A DNA stretch of 19,088 bases from Burkholderiales bacterium (GTDB lineage: Bacteria; Pseudomonadota; Gammaproteobacteria; Burkholderiales; Chitinimonadaceae): contig JAFAKZ010000448.1 of assembly GCA_019234745.1 (NCBI GenBank), positions 1 through 19,088 of the forward strand, read 5' to 3'. The position numbers and the translations under genes are program-made. Below the pieces are notes generated by a model. That model ran no database searches. It was not told the origin of the DNA and saw only the letters and a list, made by a program, of their open reading frames with translations. How positions within the stretch are numbered: position 1 is the stretch's first letter; each line of letters opens with the position of its first letter. Shown here piece after piece: positions 1 through 7,213 of the stretch.

Positions 1-1110
1 CGCCGTACGCGTATCCACATTGACGCGCAAGGCGGGCGGCAGATCGTCGAACTTTTCCACCTTGCCATTGTGCGTCGGGTACCAGTGGGCCGGGTCGATA
101 TCGCGCTCTACATAGAAGTGCATGACCTCGTCCAGCGTGTGGTAGACCCCGTTATGGAAGAACACCTGGCGTGTAGCGACATTGCGTAGCGTGGGCGTCT
201 TGAAGCGACCGCACAGGTCGTGCCGGGCCGCCTGATCCTTACGCGCCGGGCCGCACAGGCCCAGGTCGAAGAAGTTGGCATCGGCATTCTGCGGCAGCCT
301 GGCATTGCGCGGCACGCCAACAGCGACGAGGCCGAAGTCGGTGAACTGAGGAGGGCGGTTGTTCGCGCCGGGCCAGCTGATATGGCACTGGGCGCAGTTG
401 CCCTTGTCCTTGCGGTTGAACATCAGGAGCCCATGCTCCTCCTGCGGCGTCAGCTTCACTTCCTTGCGCAGGTAGCGGTCATACTTGCTGCTATAGGGAT
501 GGAAGCTCGTATCTTCATCCTGGAAAGCCTGCAAGGCGCGCGTCGCATCCTGGAAGGCCACGGTGGGTTGCGCGAAGACATCCTTGCCGAATACCTCGCG
601 GAAGCGATCGGCGTAAGCCGCGCTCGCCACGCGGGCGACCACCGCCTCGCGGCTGTCGTTGGCCATCTCGTTCGGATCGAGCAGCGGGATGGCCGCCTGC
701 TCGGCCAGGCTGTTCACGCGCCCGTCGGCTGTAAAGCCACCCGTCGGCCCTTCGTCATCCATGTCCTCGCCGCGACCGATGTAATAGTGCTCAGAATACA
801 TCGGCGTGTAGGTCTTATAGCGCAGCGAGGGGACGGCGCGACCACCCAGCTTGTTCATCGCCACGCCGCCCGTGCGCACGTCGGCGCCATCCGGCGGACC
901 GTAGGCGTGGGCAGGGTCGTGGCAGCTGGCGCAGGACAGCTTGCCTGAGGCGGATAGGTGGGGGTCGAAGAACAGCTTCTTACCCAGCTTGGCCATGGGG
1001 CTTAGGAGACTGGATGCGTCGCTGTCGACATCCGTATCGTTGTGATGGCCGCAGGCGGTGAGCAGTAAGGCGAGCACAGCAACAATGCTGAGCCGGTAAG
1101 GAACGTTCAT
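1..1110 (-). CDS. Di-haem cytochrome c peroxidase / MauG-family lipoprotein (partial, 3' end outside window)
   Basis: The frame is open from an ATG at 1110 to the window edge (370 codons), so the C-terminus is missing. Residues 1-20 form a signal peptide ending in a lipobox (LLTAC, Cys20), predicting a lipoprotein facing the periplasm. Two c-type haem motifs are visible, CASCH at 60-64 and CAQCH at 239-243. The family blocks FKTPTLRNV (about 303-311) and FFHNGVYHTLDEV (about 317-329) follow the second haem. Bacterial di-haem peroxidases reduce H2O2 with electrons from small cytochromes, while MauG relatives oxidise protein side chains; the sequence does not say which applies here. It lies downstream of the secreted phosphoesterase on the same strand, separated by a repeat element and a terminator-like hairpin that ends 21 nt before the start. 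Family assignment is firm; substrate is unknown. Confidence 0.92.
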   Translation of the reverse strand, partial: MNVPYRLSIVAVLALLLTACGHHNDTDVDSDASSLLSPMAKLGKKLFFDPHLSASGKLSCASCHDPAHAYGPPDGADVRTGGVAMNKLGGRAVPSLRYKTYTPMYSEHYYIGRGEDMDDEGPTGGFTADGRVNSLAEQAAIPLLDPNEMANDSREAVVARVASAAYADRFREVFGKDVFAQPTVAFQDATRALQAFQDEDTSFHPYSSKYDRYLRKEVKLTPQEEHGLLMFNRKDKGNCAQCHISWPGANNRPPQFTDFGLVAVGVPRNARLPQNADANFFDLGLCGPARKDQAARHDLCGRFKTPTLRNVATRQVFFHNGVYHTLDEVMHFYVERDIDPAHWYPTHNGKVEKFDDLPPALRVNVDTRTA

Positions 1111-1131
1111 GAGGCAAACCTGCAGACGCAG

Positions 1132-1162
1132 AAAAGCAAAAGCCCCGGCGCAAAGCGCCGGG
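1132..1162 (-). terminator. Rho-independent-type hairpin just upstream of the peroxidase start
   Basis: Read on the minus strand, an 8-bp perfect GC stem (1162-1155 pairing with 1151-1144, loop of 3 nt) is followed by two T4 tracts (at 1141-1138 and 1135-1132). This is a good intrinsic terminator shape for transcripts arriving from the phosphoesterase gene. It ends only 21 nt before the peroxidase ATG, so it could instead act as a leader attenuator for that gene. Confidence 0.65.
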
Positions 1163-1166
1163 AACT

Positions 1167-1434
1167 GGGGCGTGTCATCCACTGTTTCCCGGTCGCGCCG
1201 GTCCGAGTTTTGGGGCAGGACTAGGCACAACGAACGCAGCCTAACGGGTTAGGTAAGTGAGTTGTAACAACGTCATGCCCCAAAAATCGGGCCAGCCCTC
1301 CGGGTTTGCCTGGCTTTGGGCCTGCTGCCGCGTTGAAAATCGCTTACGTAGATCACTACGCTGCGCGATTTCCGCCTTGCATCAGGTCCAAATCCAGGCA
1401 AACGCGATCCGGGAAACAGTGGATGACACGCCCC
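1167..1434. repeat. Nested inverted-repeat element with perfect 26-bp terminal repeats (MITE-like)
   Basis: The ends 1167-1192 and 1409-1434 are exact reverse complements over 26 bp. Inside lie further matched pairs: 1208-1217 with 1276-1285 (10 bp), 1304-1313 with 1394-1403 (10 bp within a longer imperfect match), a CCTAAC/GTTAGG stem-loop at 1240-1253, and a long imperfect hairpin at about 1335-1372. No protein is encoded that makes sense in any frame. The organisation suggests a non-autonomous mobile element or composite extragenic repeat. No clear target-site duplication is visible, so mobility is unproven. It fills most of the gap between the phosphoesterase and peroxidase genes. Confidence 0.75.
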
Positions 1435-1442
1435 CGGACTAC

Positions 1443-3890
1443 TTAGAACTGGAACATCGTAGACAAGTCGCCGATGGCGCGCGTGTTGGCCGGCTTGTAC
1501 GGGTTGGCCGACGTCGCTACCGGGTTCGGCAGGTTGTCGCGGCTGCGGGCCGACAGGGTCGGTACGCGCCAATTGCGCTCGATGAACTTCAGCACGGACG
1601 AATGATCGTGGTACACGTGGTCCACGACACCGGCACGGGCGTACGGCGACACGACCAGCAGCGGGATGCGCGGGCCATCGCCGAAGAAGTCCACATTCTG
1701 GATATAGCCGGAGTCGAAGTGACCGCCGCCTTCATCGGTCGTGACGATGATGGCCGTGTGCTGCCACAGCTTCGGATTGGCGGTGACCTGCGAAATCAAC
1801 TGGTTCAGGAAGAGCTCGTACTTCGCCACGATGGAGTAGCCGGGGTGGCCGCTGTCGAGGTTCTTCGGCACCACGAAGGACACGGCCGGCAGGGTGCCGC
1901 CCTTCACGTCGGCGTAGAAGTCCGTCAGGCCGCGCAGCTGGCCGTACTTGTCCACCACGACGCCGCCGGAACCGTCGGTCAGGAAGGTCGACTTGCCTAC
2001 GATCTTGCCCGAGGCCATCAGCGGGTCGCCTAGGTTGTTGTACTGGGCACCCTGCGCCACCGGCACCGGCACGCCGAACTGCTGCGCATCGGCTACCACA
2101 TCGGCCGGGTTACGGGCACCCGTGTACCACTTCCAGCTCACACCCTTGGCCGACAGCGCGTCGCCGATGGTCGGCACGGTCTGTGCCGGGTAGTTGTAGT
2201 TGTTCGGACCGATCGGCTGCGGCACGCCGTTCATGTCAAACGCCGGGCTGTAGTTGTTGACCAGATAGTACTTGCCGGCGTCGCAGTTGCTGGGCACGCC
2301 CTTGGTCTGCAGGTAGGAAAGGATGGCCGACACACCTGGCTGGTTCGGATCGGAACAGTTCACGTAGGAACCACCCTCGTAGCCGTCGTTCAGGAAGAAG
2401 TCGGCCGTACCCGGGGTCGGGTTCGGGTTTTCGATCTGGTTCAAGGGCGGTGCGATAACCTGGCCGTTGTAGTTGAACCAAGGCAGGTCAGCGGTGGCGA
2501 GGGCAAAGAAGTTCATGCCCGTGCCACCCATGATCCACTGGTGGTAGTTGTCGCTGACGGCGAACTGCTGCGCCAATGCGTTGAAGTAAGGCGCGTCGCC
2601 CGTCTGCATATTGACGAAGCCCATCAGCTCGCCGCCCTGGCCCGGGTTGGCCGCCGTGATGCCGGTGGTGCCGCCGCCCTGGCCCACCTGCGTGGCGGGC
2701 CACACGAACATATCGTGCTGCGAGTTGTCGCCGCCCGTTTGCTGCCACATCTGGAAGAAGCGGTGCACCGGGTCGCCCGTGGCCGAGGTGGCCGTGGCGT
2801 AAGGCACATACTTGGTGATCTGGAACGGGCCGTTCGGCAGCGTCGAAGGGAAGCGCGGATCGGGCGCGTTCGGCGCGTAGCTCAGATTCGGTTCCAGGAT
2901 GCCCGTCAGGAACGGCTGCGGCAGGGCCGAGTAGCTGGACGCGCGGCTCGGGCTGATGCTGTAGCTGGACTGGATATTGCCCTGCGTCTGCGCCGCCAGC
3001 TTGAAGTTCGGGCCGGGCGTCCCGTCGGCATTGATGATGCCTTCGGACAACAGGTTGTTGACCGTCTGGCCGCTGCCCTTGAGCGGCTGGAAGCCGCCGA
3101 ACAGGCCGTCGAAGGTCTGGTTTTCACCGACCACGACGATGACGTTCGTGATGGGGGTGGTCGTCCCCGCCGCCAACTGGGCGCTCAGGATCTGAAGATT
3201 GACCGGGCTGAACGACTGGTTCAGCACGGGGACCGCTTGCCCAGGAGCCGCCAGGTAGACGAGCTGGCCGCCAGCCGACACCGTACCGTTGTGCACGATC
3301 GGGTGCGTCACATCCAGCAGGTTGTCGATGGGGTCGGATGGGTTCGCCGCCATGGGCGTCGTGATCGGGTTGAGCCCGGCCGGCACGCTCAGCGCGGCGT
3401 AAAGTGGCGCAAGCGTAGTCAGCACGCCCGACGTAGCTGCACTGATCTTGGCGTCGGTCACGCCTGCGGCCGTGATCTGCGAAGCCGTCGGTGCTGCCGT
3501 CAGATTGGCGTTGAACACGTTCGTCGTAATAAAGGACGAAAGCGCGTTGAGGTTGGCCGTCAGGCTGCCCGAACCATCCACCACGGACGACAGTACACCT
3601 TGCGTACCGTCCCCATCGGTGAAGGCGGAAGTCAGCACGAAGGGGCCCGTCATGCCCGTAACGCTGACAGTGAAGTTGCCGTTCGCGTCGGTCGGGCTAC
3701 TCTGCGCCGTATTTCCCTTGACGTCGGTAACCGTCACGACGGTACCGACGACGGGCACACCCGTTGCGGCCACGCCGGAAATGGATACGGTGGACGGGGC
3801 CGATGAGCTGGACGAGCCGCCGCCGTCCCCGTTACAGGCGATCAATACGAATGCGGCCGAGCAGGCCGCCGCGAGTGCGCGAAGCTTCAT
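1443..3890 (-). CDS. Secreted lipoprotein phosphoesterase (AcpA / phospholipase C superfamily)
   Basis: This 815-residue protein starts with a lipoprotein signal peptide (lipobox LIAC, Cys19) followed by a Gly/Ser linker. Residues about 35-95 look like a carboxypeptidase-regulatory/Ig-like beta domain. From about 245 to the end it matches the phosphoesterase family PF04185. ENQTFD at 256-261 is the metal-binding Glu-Asn motif, TTDEGGGHFD at 717-726 supplies the second acidic pair, and HDHSS at 761-765 is near the C-terminus. Members hydrolyse phosphomonoesters (AcpA) or phospholipids (PLC) outside the cytoplasm; which applies is not decidable here. A Pho-box-like site lies about 90 bp upstream, so induction by phosphate starvation is likely. 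The start is supported by the signal peptide. No frame damage is seen. Confidence 0.92.
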   Translation of the reverse strand: MKLRALAAACSAAFVLIACNGDGGGSSSSSAPSTVSISGVAATGVPVVGTVVTVTDVKGNTAQSSPTDANGNFTVSVTGMTGPFVLTSAFTDGDGTQGVLSSVVDGSGSLTANLNALSSFITTNVFNANLTAAPTASQITAAGVTDAKISAATSGVLTTLAPLYAALSVPAGLNPITTPMAANPSDPIDNLLDVTHPIVHNGTVSAGGQLVYLAAPGQAVPVLNQSFSPVNLQILSAQLAAGTTTPITNVIVVVGENQTFDGLFGGFQPLKGSGQTVNNLLSEGIINADGTPGPNFKLAAQTQGNIQSSYSISPSRASSYSALPQPFLTGILEPNLSYAPNAPDPRFPSTLPNGPFQITKYVPYATATSATGDPVHRFFQMWQQTGGDNSQHDMFVWPATQVGQGGGTTGITAANPGQGGELMGFVNMQTGDAPYFNALAQQFAVSDNYHQWIMGGTGMNFFALATADLPWFNYNGQVIAPPLNQIENPNPTPGTADFFLNDGYEGGSYVNCSDPNQPGVSAILSYLQTKGVPSNCDAGKYYLVNNYSPAFDMNGVPQPIGPNNYNYPAQTVPTIGDALSAKGVSWKWYTGARNPADVVADAQQFGVPVPVAQGAQYNNLGDPLMASGKIVGKSTFLTDGSGGVVVDKYGQLRGLTDFYADVKGGTLPAVSFVVPKNLDSGHPGYSIVAKYELFLNQLISQVTANPKLWQHTAIIVTTDEGGGHFDSGYIQNVDFFGDGPRIPLLVVSPYARAGVVDHVYHDHSSVLKFIERNWRVPTLSARSRDNLPNPVATSANPYKPANTRAIGDLSTMFQF

Positions 3891-4157
3891 GTCCTAGATT
3901 TCCCGATTGGTGGTCAGAGAGGAGACGGTCCAGTCGGTTTTGCGCCGCTGGCAATCTTCTTAAGTGTCGTCGCAGTCTATTACAGTTTTGATACAGCGCT
4001 ACCCGAGCGCTTGCTTGGCTGTTTGATCGACATCACAGACCAATTCATCACCACTGCCGCAAAGCCCGCAATAGCGTCGTTTCCGTAGGATAGGCGCAAA
4101 ATCTGCGAGCCGCACACGGCGTCGCGCCAATACGACAGTCCCGGGAAACACCGTAAA
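3891..4157. other. Intergenic region upstream of the phosphoesterase
   Basis: Apart from the Pho-box-like site there is no credible gene here. An 82-codon leftward frame crosses into the region from 4247, but it runs through the terminator stem at 4158-4185 and over the small gene in another frame, and its product has no protein-like features. Confidence 0.6.
3979..3996 (-). promoter_or_regulatory. Pho box (PhoB-binding direct repeat) upstream of the phosphoesterase
   Basis: Read on the minus strand the 18-mer is CTGTATC-AAAA-CTGTAAT: two 7-bp CTGT-type repeats separated by four A residues, the layout of the classic enterobacterial Pho box (CTGTCAT, 4 nt, CTGTCAT). It lies 89 bp before the phosphoesterase ATG. 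An ACACTT/TTAAGA stretch about 11 bp further downstream could serve as the -10. A phosphatase gene directly downstream fits the role. The site was recognised by eye and not scored. Confidence 0.65.
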
Positions 4158-4185
4158 GCAAAACGGCCCCGAAGGGCCGTTTTGC
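4158..4185 (-). terminator. Strong intrinsic terminator after the small gene
   Basis: There is a perfect 12-bp stem, 4158-4169 with 4174-4185, closed by a CGAA tetraloop. The stem base is A-rich on one side and T-rich on the other, so it can terminate in both directions. In the leftward direction it starts 15 nt after the stop codon of the 23-residue gene (4201) and probably ends the tsaE-amidase-small gene transcript. Confidence 0.8.
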
Positions 4186-4200
4186 ATGGCTGCCGGGTGA

Positions 4201-4272
4201 TCAGCCCAGCAGTGCCTTGGCAGCAACCAATACACAGATGGTCGCAAGCGCCACGACTTTCTTCGGTCTCAT
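4201..4272 (-). CDS. Small single-span membrane protein (23 aa)
   Basis: The product is MRPKKVVALATICVLVAAKALLG: a short basic head (RPKK) followed by a hydrophobic stretch long enough to span or insert in the inner membrane. A GGAG motif sits 9 nt before this ATG. An in-frame ATG at 4290 would give 29 residues, but it would place that GGAG inside the gene, so the shorter start is preferred. The stop is followed at once by a strong terminator, the layout of a genuine final gene of an operon. It lies 71 bp after the amidase gene, probably on the same transcript. I do not recognise a named family; function unknown. Confidence 0.6.
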   Translation of the reverse strand: MRPKKVVALATICVLVAAKALLG

Positions 4273-4343
4273 ACGTCTCAACTCCGTCATTTTTAGATTG
4301 ACTGCATCGGGGGTGCTGCGGTGCTGCTCTTGCGCGGCGGAAA

Positions 4344-5666
4344 TCAACTCTCGGCCAGGGTATTGCGTGCCAGCGGCGGGTTCTTGGCCAGGTAATGCTG
4401 CAAACCCGCCAACAGGGCGGACGCCATCTTGTCCTGATAATCCTCGTCGATCAAGCGCTTCTCTTCTTCCGGGTTCGAGATAAACGCCGTCTCGACCAGG
4501 ATGGAGGGAATATCGGGCGCCTTGAGCACGGCAAACGCCGCCTGCTCGACGGAACCGTGGTGCAGGCGGTTGACCTCGCCGATGGAGCCCAACATGGCGC
4601 GGCCGAACTTGAGACTATCGTTGATCGTAGCCGTCTGCGTCAGGTCGAACAGGGTGTGGGCCAGGTAGGGGTCCTTCACGCTCAGGCGCACGCCGCCGAT
4701 CAGGTCGGAATCGTTCTGCGTCTGGGCAAGCCACTTGGCCGCCGTGCTGCTGGCGCCCCCTTCGGACAGCGCAAACACGGACGAGCCGCGCGCATCGGGG
4801 CGTACGAAGGCGTCGGCATGGATGGACATGAACAGGTCGGCATTGACCTTGCGCGCCTTCACCACGCGCTCACCCAGCGGCACGAAGAAGTCGTCGTCGC
4901 GCGTGAGTACGGCGCGCATATTGGGCTGGTCGTCCAAGAGCGCCTTGAGCTTCTTGCCGATGGCGAGCGTGACCGTCTTCTCGTAGGTACCACCCTTGCC
5001 GATGGCGCCCGGGTCTTCGCCGCCATGGCCGGGGTCGATCATGATGGTGACCATGCGCGTGGTATTGAGCTTGTCGCGCGAGATCGTGTTCTGCTTGTTG
5101 GCCTTGTCGCCCTTTTCAGCCTTGTCGGCTTTCGCGACCGTGGTTGGCGCATTGGCTTCCGGCTTCGCCACATCGGGCTTGCCACCGTCGTCGCCAAAGC
5201 TCAGGAGCGGATCTTCCGCCTTGGCCGGGTAGAGGTCGATCACCAGGCGGTGCTTGTATTCGCCATAGGGTTCCAGCGTAAACACCTGCGGCTTTACTTC
5301 CGTCTTCAGGTCCAGCACCACGCGCACCACGCCCGGCTTGAAGCGGCCGGCGCGCAGCTGCTTGACATAGGGGTCGTCCGTGCCGATGCGGGCGGCGATA
5401 TTGGCGAGTTCGTTGTTCCAGTCGGCGCCTTCCAGGTCGACGACCAGGCGATCGGGGTCGGGCACCATGAATTGGTTGAACTTGAGGGCCGCGTCGGATT
5501 CCAGCGTGATGCGGGTATAGGCCTTGGCTGGCCAGACGCGGACCGCGACGACGGCGCTACCCGCCATGGCGCGCCCGGCAACGCCAAACAATAGCGTCGC
5601 CACCGCGCCCCGCAGCATCAGGCGGCGGGAGGGGTCGTGTCGAAAGCGGTCAAGTGGGTGAGGCAT
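4344..5666 (-). CDS. amiC: N-acetylmuramoyl-L-alanine amidase (AmiC/AmiB type, Tat-exported)
   Basis: This 440-residue cell-wall hydrolase cleaves the bond between N-acetylmuramic acid and L-alanine of peptidoglycan, mainly during daughter-cell separation. The N-terminus holds a twin-arginine signal (SRRLMLRG at 13-20, hydrophobic core, then an AMA cleavage site near 33-35). An AMIN septum-targeting domain follows at about 40-145, then a charged Lys/Ala/Asp linker (about 160-195) and an Amidase_3 domain (about 205-430). Zinc ligands are His214 (DPGHGG), Glu229 (YEK) and His283 (SIHAD), and the catalytic Glu is 392 (VETAFISN). It overlaps the 3' end of tsaE by 49 bp; a later start would remove the twin arginines, so the overlap is probably real and translation coupled. 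The tsaE-amidase order matches the E. coli tsaE-amiB arrangement. Confidence 0.93.
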   Translation of the reverse strand: MPHPLDRFRHDPSRRLMLRGAVATLLFGVAGRAMAGSAVVAVRVWPAKAYTRITLESDAALKFNQFMVPDPDRLVVDLEGADWNNELANIAARIGTDDPYVKQLRAGRFKPGVVRVVLDLKTEVKPQVFTLEPYGEYKHRLVIDLYPAKAEDPLLSFGDDGGKPDVAKPEANAPTTVAKADKAEKGDKANKQNTISRDKLNTTRMVTIMIDPGHGGEDPGAIGKGGTYEKTVTLAIGKKLKALLDDQPNMRAVLTRDDDFFVPLGERVVKARKVNADLFMSIHADAFVRPDARGSSVFALSEGGASSTAAKWLAQTQNDSDLIGGVRLSVKDPYLAHTLFDLTQTATINDSLKFGRAMLGSIGEVNRLHHGSVEQAAFAVLKAPDIPSILVETAFISNPEEEKRLIDEDYQDKMASALLAGLQHYLAKNPPLARNTLAES

Positions 5667-6115
5667 CGTATTCCGTTTGCGCTACCAGCAGTTAAAGTCA
5701 AACACCGGCCTTCATCGCGCGGTTGCAGTTCGATCGTCCAATCGGGCTCAGGCAGGAGCCCTGCCGCCTTGTCGGGCCATTCGACCACACACACGCTCTC
5801 GGGATTGAACATATCCCTAAAGCCAGCATCCTCCCATTCGAGCGGATCAGCAAACCGATACAAATCAAAGTGATGCAAGTATAAGTTAGAAATTACGTAA
5901 GGTTCAACCAGTGTATAGGTCGGACTTTTCACTTTTCCTGCATAACCCAGACCCCGCAACAGCCCCCGCGTCAGCGTCGTCTTGCCGGCACCCAAGTCGC
6001 CTAGAAGGTAGACCGTCAGCCCCGGCCTAAGTGCTGTCGCCAGCATTTCGCCCGCAGCCAGCGTGGCTGCTTCATCAGGCAGGTAGGCGGAAAGGGTATG
6101 ATTGGGGGCATGCAT
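5618..6115 (-). CDS. tsaE: tRNA threonylcarbamoyladenosine biosynthesis ATPase TsaE
   Basis: The product is 165 residues, normal for the family. TsaE is the ATPase partner of TsaB-TsaD in forming t6A37 on ANN-decoding tRNAs in the cytoplasm. A Walker A motif is seen at 39-47 (GDLGAGKTT), followed by the family motifs SPTYTLV (64-70), HFDLYR (82-87) and VEWPDKA (111-117). The frame stays open 63 codons upstream, but those residues are unlike TsaE and lie antisense to queG. The ATG at 6115 gives the usual family N-terminus (YLPDEAATLAAG about 10 residues in). No strong ribosome site is seen before it. The start region overlaps that of divergent queG. Codons about 60-85 lie in an unusually AT-rich patch. 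Confidence 0.9.
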   Translation of the reverse strand: MHAPNHTLSAYLPDEAATLAAGEMLATALRPGLTVYLLGDLGAGKTTLTRGLLRGLGYAGKVKSPTYTLVEPYVISNLYLHHFDLYRFADPLEWEDAGFRDMFNPESVCVVEWPDKAAGLLPEPDWTIELQPRDEGRCLTLTAGSANGIRCLTHLTAFDTTPPAA

Positions 6116-7213
6116 GCGTTGAACGAATCCGCAGAGGAATACGATTGGGCCGCGCTCGCCGCCCAGATCAAGGAATGGGCGGCGGCGCTGGGCTTCGATG
6201 CGGCCGTGATCGGCGACGCCGACCTGGGCCAGGCGGCCGGCAAGCATCTCGATGCCTGGCTGGCGGCCGGCTTTCACGGCGAGATGGATTATATGGCAGC
6301 GCACGGCAGCAAGCGTGCGCGGCCGAGCGAACTGGTGCCCGGTACGCTGCGCGTGATCTCGCTACGCATGAACTACCGGCCACCTGCGGCCAAGGATAGC
6401 GAGGCCGTGTTGACCAACGGCGAAGCGGCCTTTATCTCGCGCTATGCCCTGGGCCGCGACTACCACAAGGTGTTGCGTAACCGCATACAGAAGCTGGCGG
6501 ACCGTATTGTCGCGGAAGTCGGCCAGCGCGGCCAGCGCGCCTTCGTCGATTCCGCCCCCGTCATGGAAATCGAGGCCGCCGCGCGCGCCGGCCTGGGCTG
6601 GCGCGGCAAGCACACACTGCTGCTTACGCGCGAGCACGGCTCCTTCTTCTTCCTGGGCGAATTGTTCACGGACCTGCCCCTGCCCGTCGACCCGCCGCTG
6701 CCGCAGGAACACTGCGGCCGCTGCACGCGCTGCATCGACATCTGCCCCACGCAAGCCATCATCGGCCCGTACCGGCTGGACGCCCGGCGCTGCATTTCTT
6801 ATCTCACCATCGAGCTCAAAGGCGCCATCCCCGAGGAACTCAGGCCGTTGATAGGCAACCGCGTATATGGCTGCGACGACTGCCAGCTTGCCTGCCCCTG
6901 GAACCGCTTCGCAGTAGATAGCGGCGAGGCAGACTTCGCGGTGCGCAACGGCTTGGACGACATCAGCCTGGCGGAGCTGTTCGGCTGGGACGAGGCAACC
7001 TTCCTGGCGCGGCTCGCCGGCACGGCCATCTACCGCATCGGGCACGAACGCTGGCTGCGCAATATCGCCGTGGGCCTGGGCAATGCGCCCAGCACGCCGG
7101 CCGTGTTCGCAGCATTGGAGGCACGCCGCGACGACCCATCCCCGCTGGTACGCGAGCACGTGGAATGGGCCTTGGCACAGCATACGCGACGTCAATCAGG
7201 CGGCGGGCAGTAG
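6098..7213 (+). CDS. queG: Epoxyqueuosine reductase QueG
   Basis: QueG catalyses the last step of queuosine synthesis, reducing epoxyqueuosine to queuosine in tRNA (Asp, Asn, His, Tyr) with cobalamin and two 4Fe-4S clusters, in the cytoplasm. The 371-residue product shows FVDSAPVMEIEAAARAGLGW (149-168), whose Asp151 is the likely general acid. The cluster ligands are visible as CGRCTRCIDICP (Cys206, 209, 212, 216) and CDDCQLACPWN (Cys259, 262, 266), with Cys232 between them. Two starts are possible: ATG 6098 (AGGCGG 7 nt upstream) or ATG 6110, 4 residues shorter. Either overlaps the divergent tsaE start. queG beside tsaE is also the E. coli gene order. The 3' end overlaps the convergent peroxiredoxin-like gene by 18 bp. 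Confidence 0.94.
   Translation: MIGGMHALNESAEEYDWAALAAQIKEWAAALGFDAAVIGDADLGQAAGKHLDAWLAAGFHGEMDYMAAHGSKRARPSELVPGTLRVISLRMNYRPPAAKDSEAVLTNGEAAFISRYALGRDYHKVLRNRIQKLADRIVAEVGQRGQRAFVDSAPVMEIEAAARAGLGWRGKHTLLLTREHGSFFFLGELFTDLPLPVDPPLPQEHCGRCTRCIDICPTQAIIGPYRLDARRCISYLTIELKGAIPEELRPLIGNRVYGCDDCQLACPWNRFAVDSGEADFAVRNGLDDISLAELFGWDEATFLARLAGTAIYRIGHERWLRNIAVGLGNAPSTPAVFAALEARRDDPSPLVREHVEWALAQHTRRQSGGGQ

Noticed and set aside
220..948. 242-codon plus-strand open frame at the left edge
   Set aside because: It lies antisense to the di-haem peroxidase, whose haem motifs and family blocks are unmistakable; the frame is an artefact of GC-rich codon positions.
2541..3806. 421-codon plus-strand open frame
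   Set aside because: It is antisense to the phosphoesterase; its Arg/His-rich low-complexity product resembles no family.
3999..4247. 82-codon minus-strand open frame between the phosphoesterase and amidase genes
   Set aside because: It crosses the strong terminator stem at 4158-4185 and overlaps the better-supported 23-residue gene in a different frame.
4395..5594. 399-codon plus-strand open frame
   Set aside because: It is antisense to the amidase with intact zinc ligands; shadow frame.
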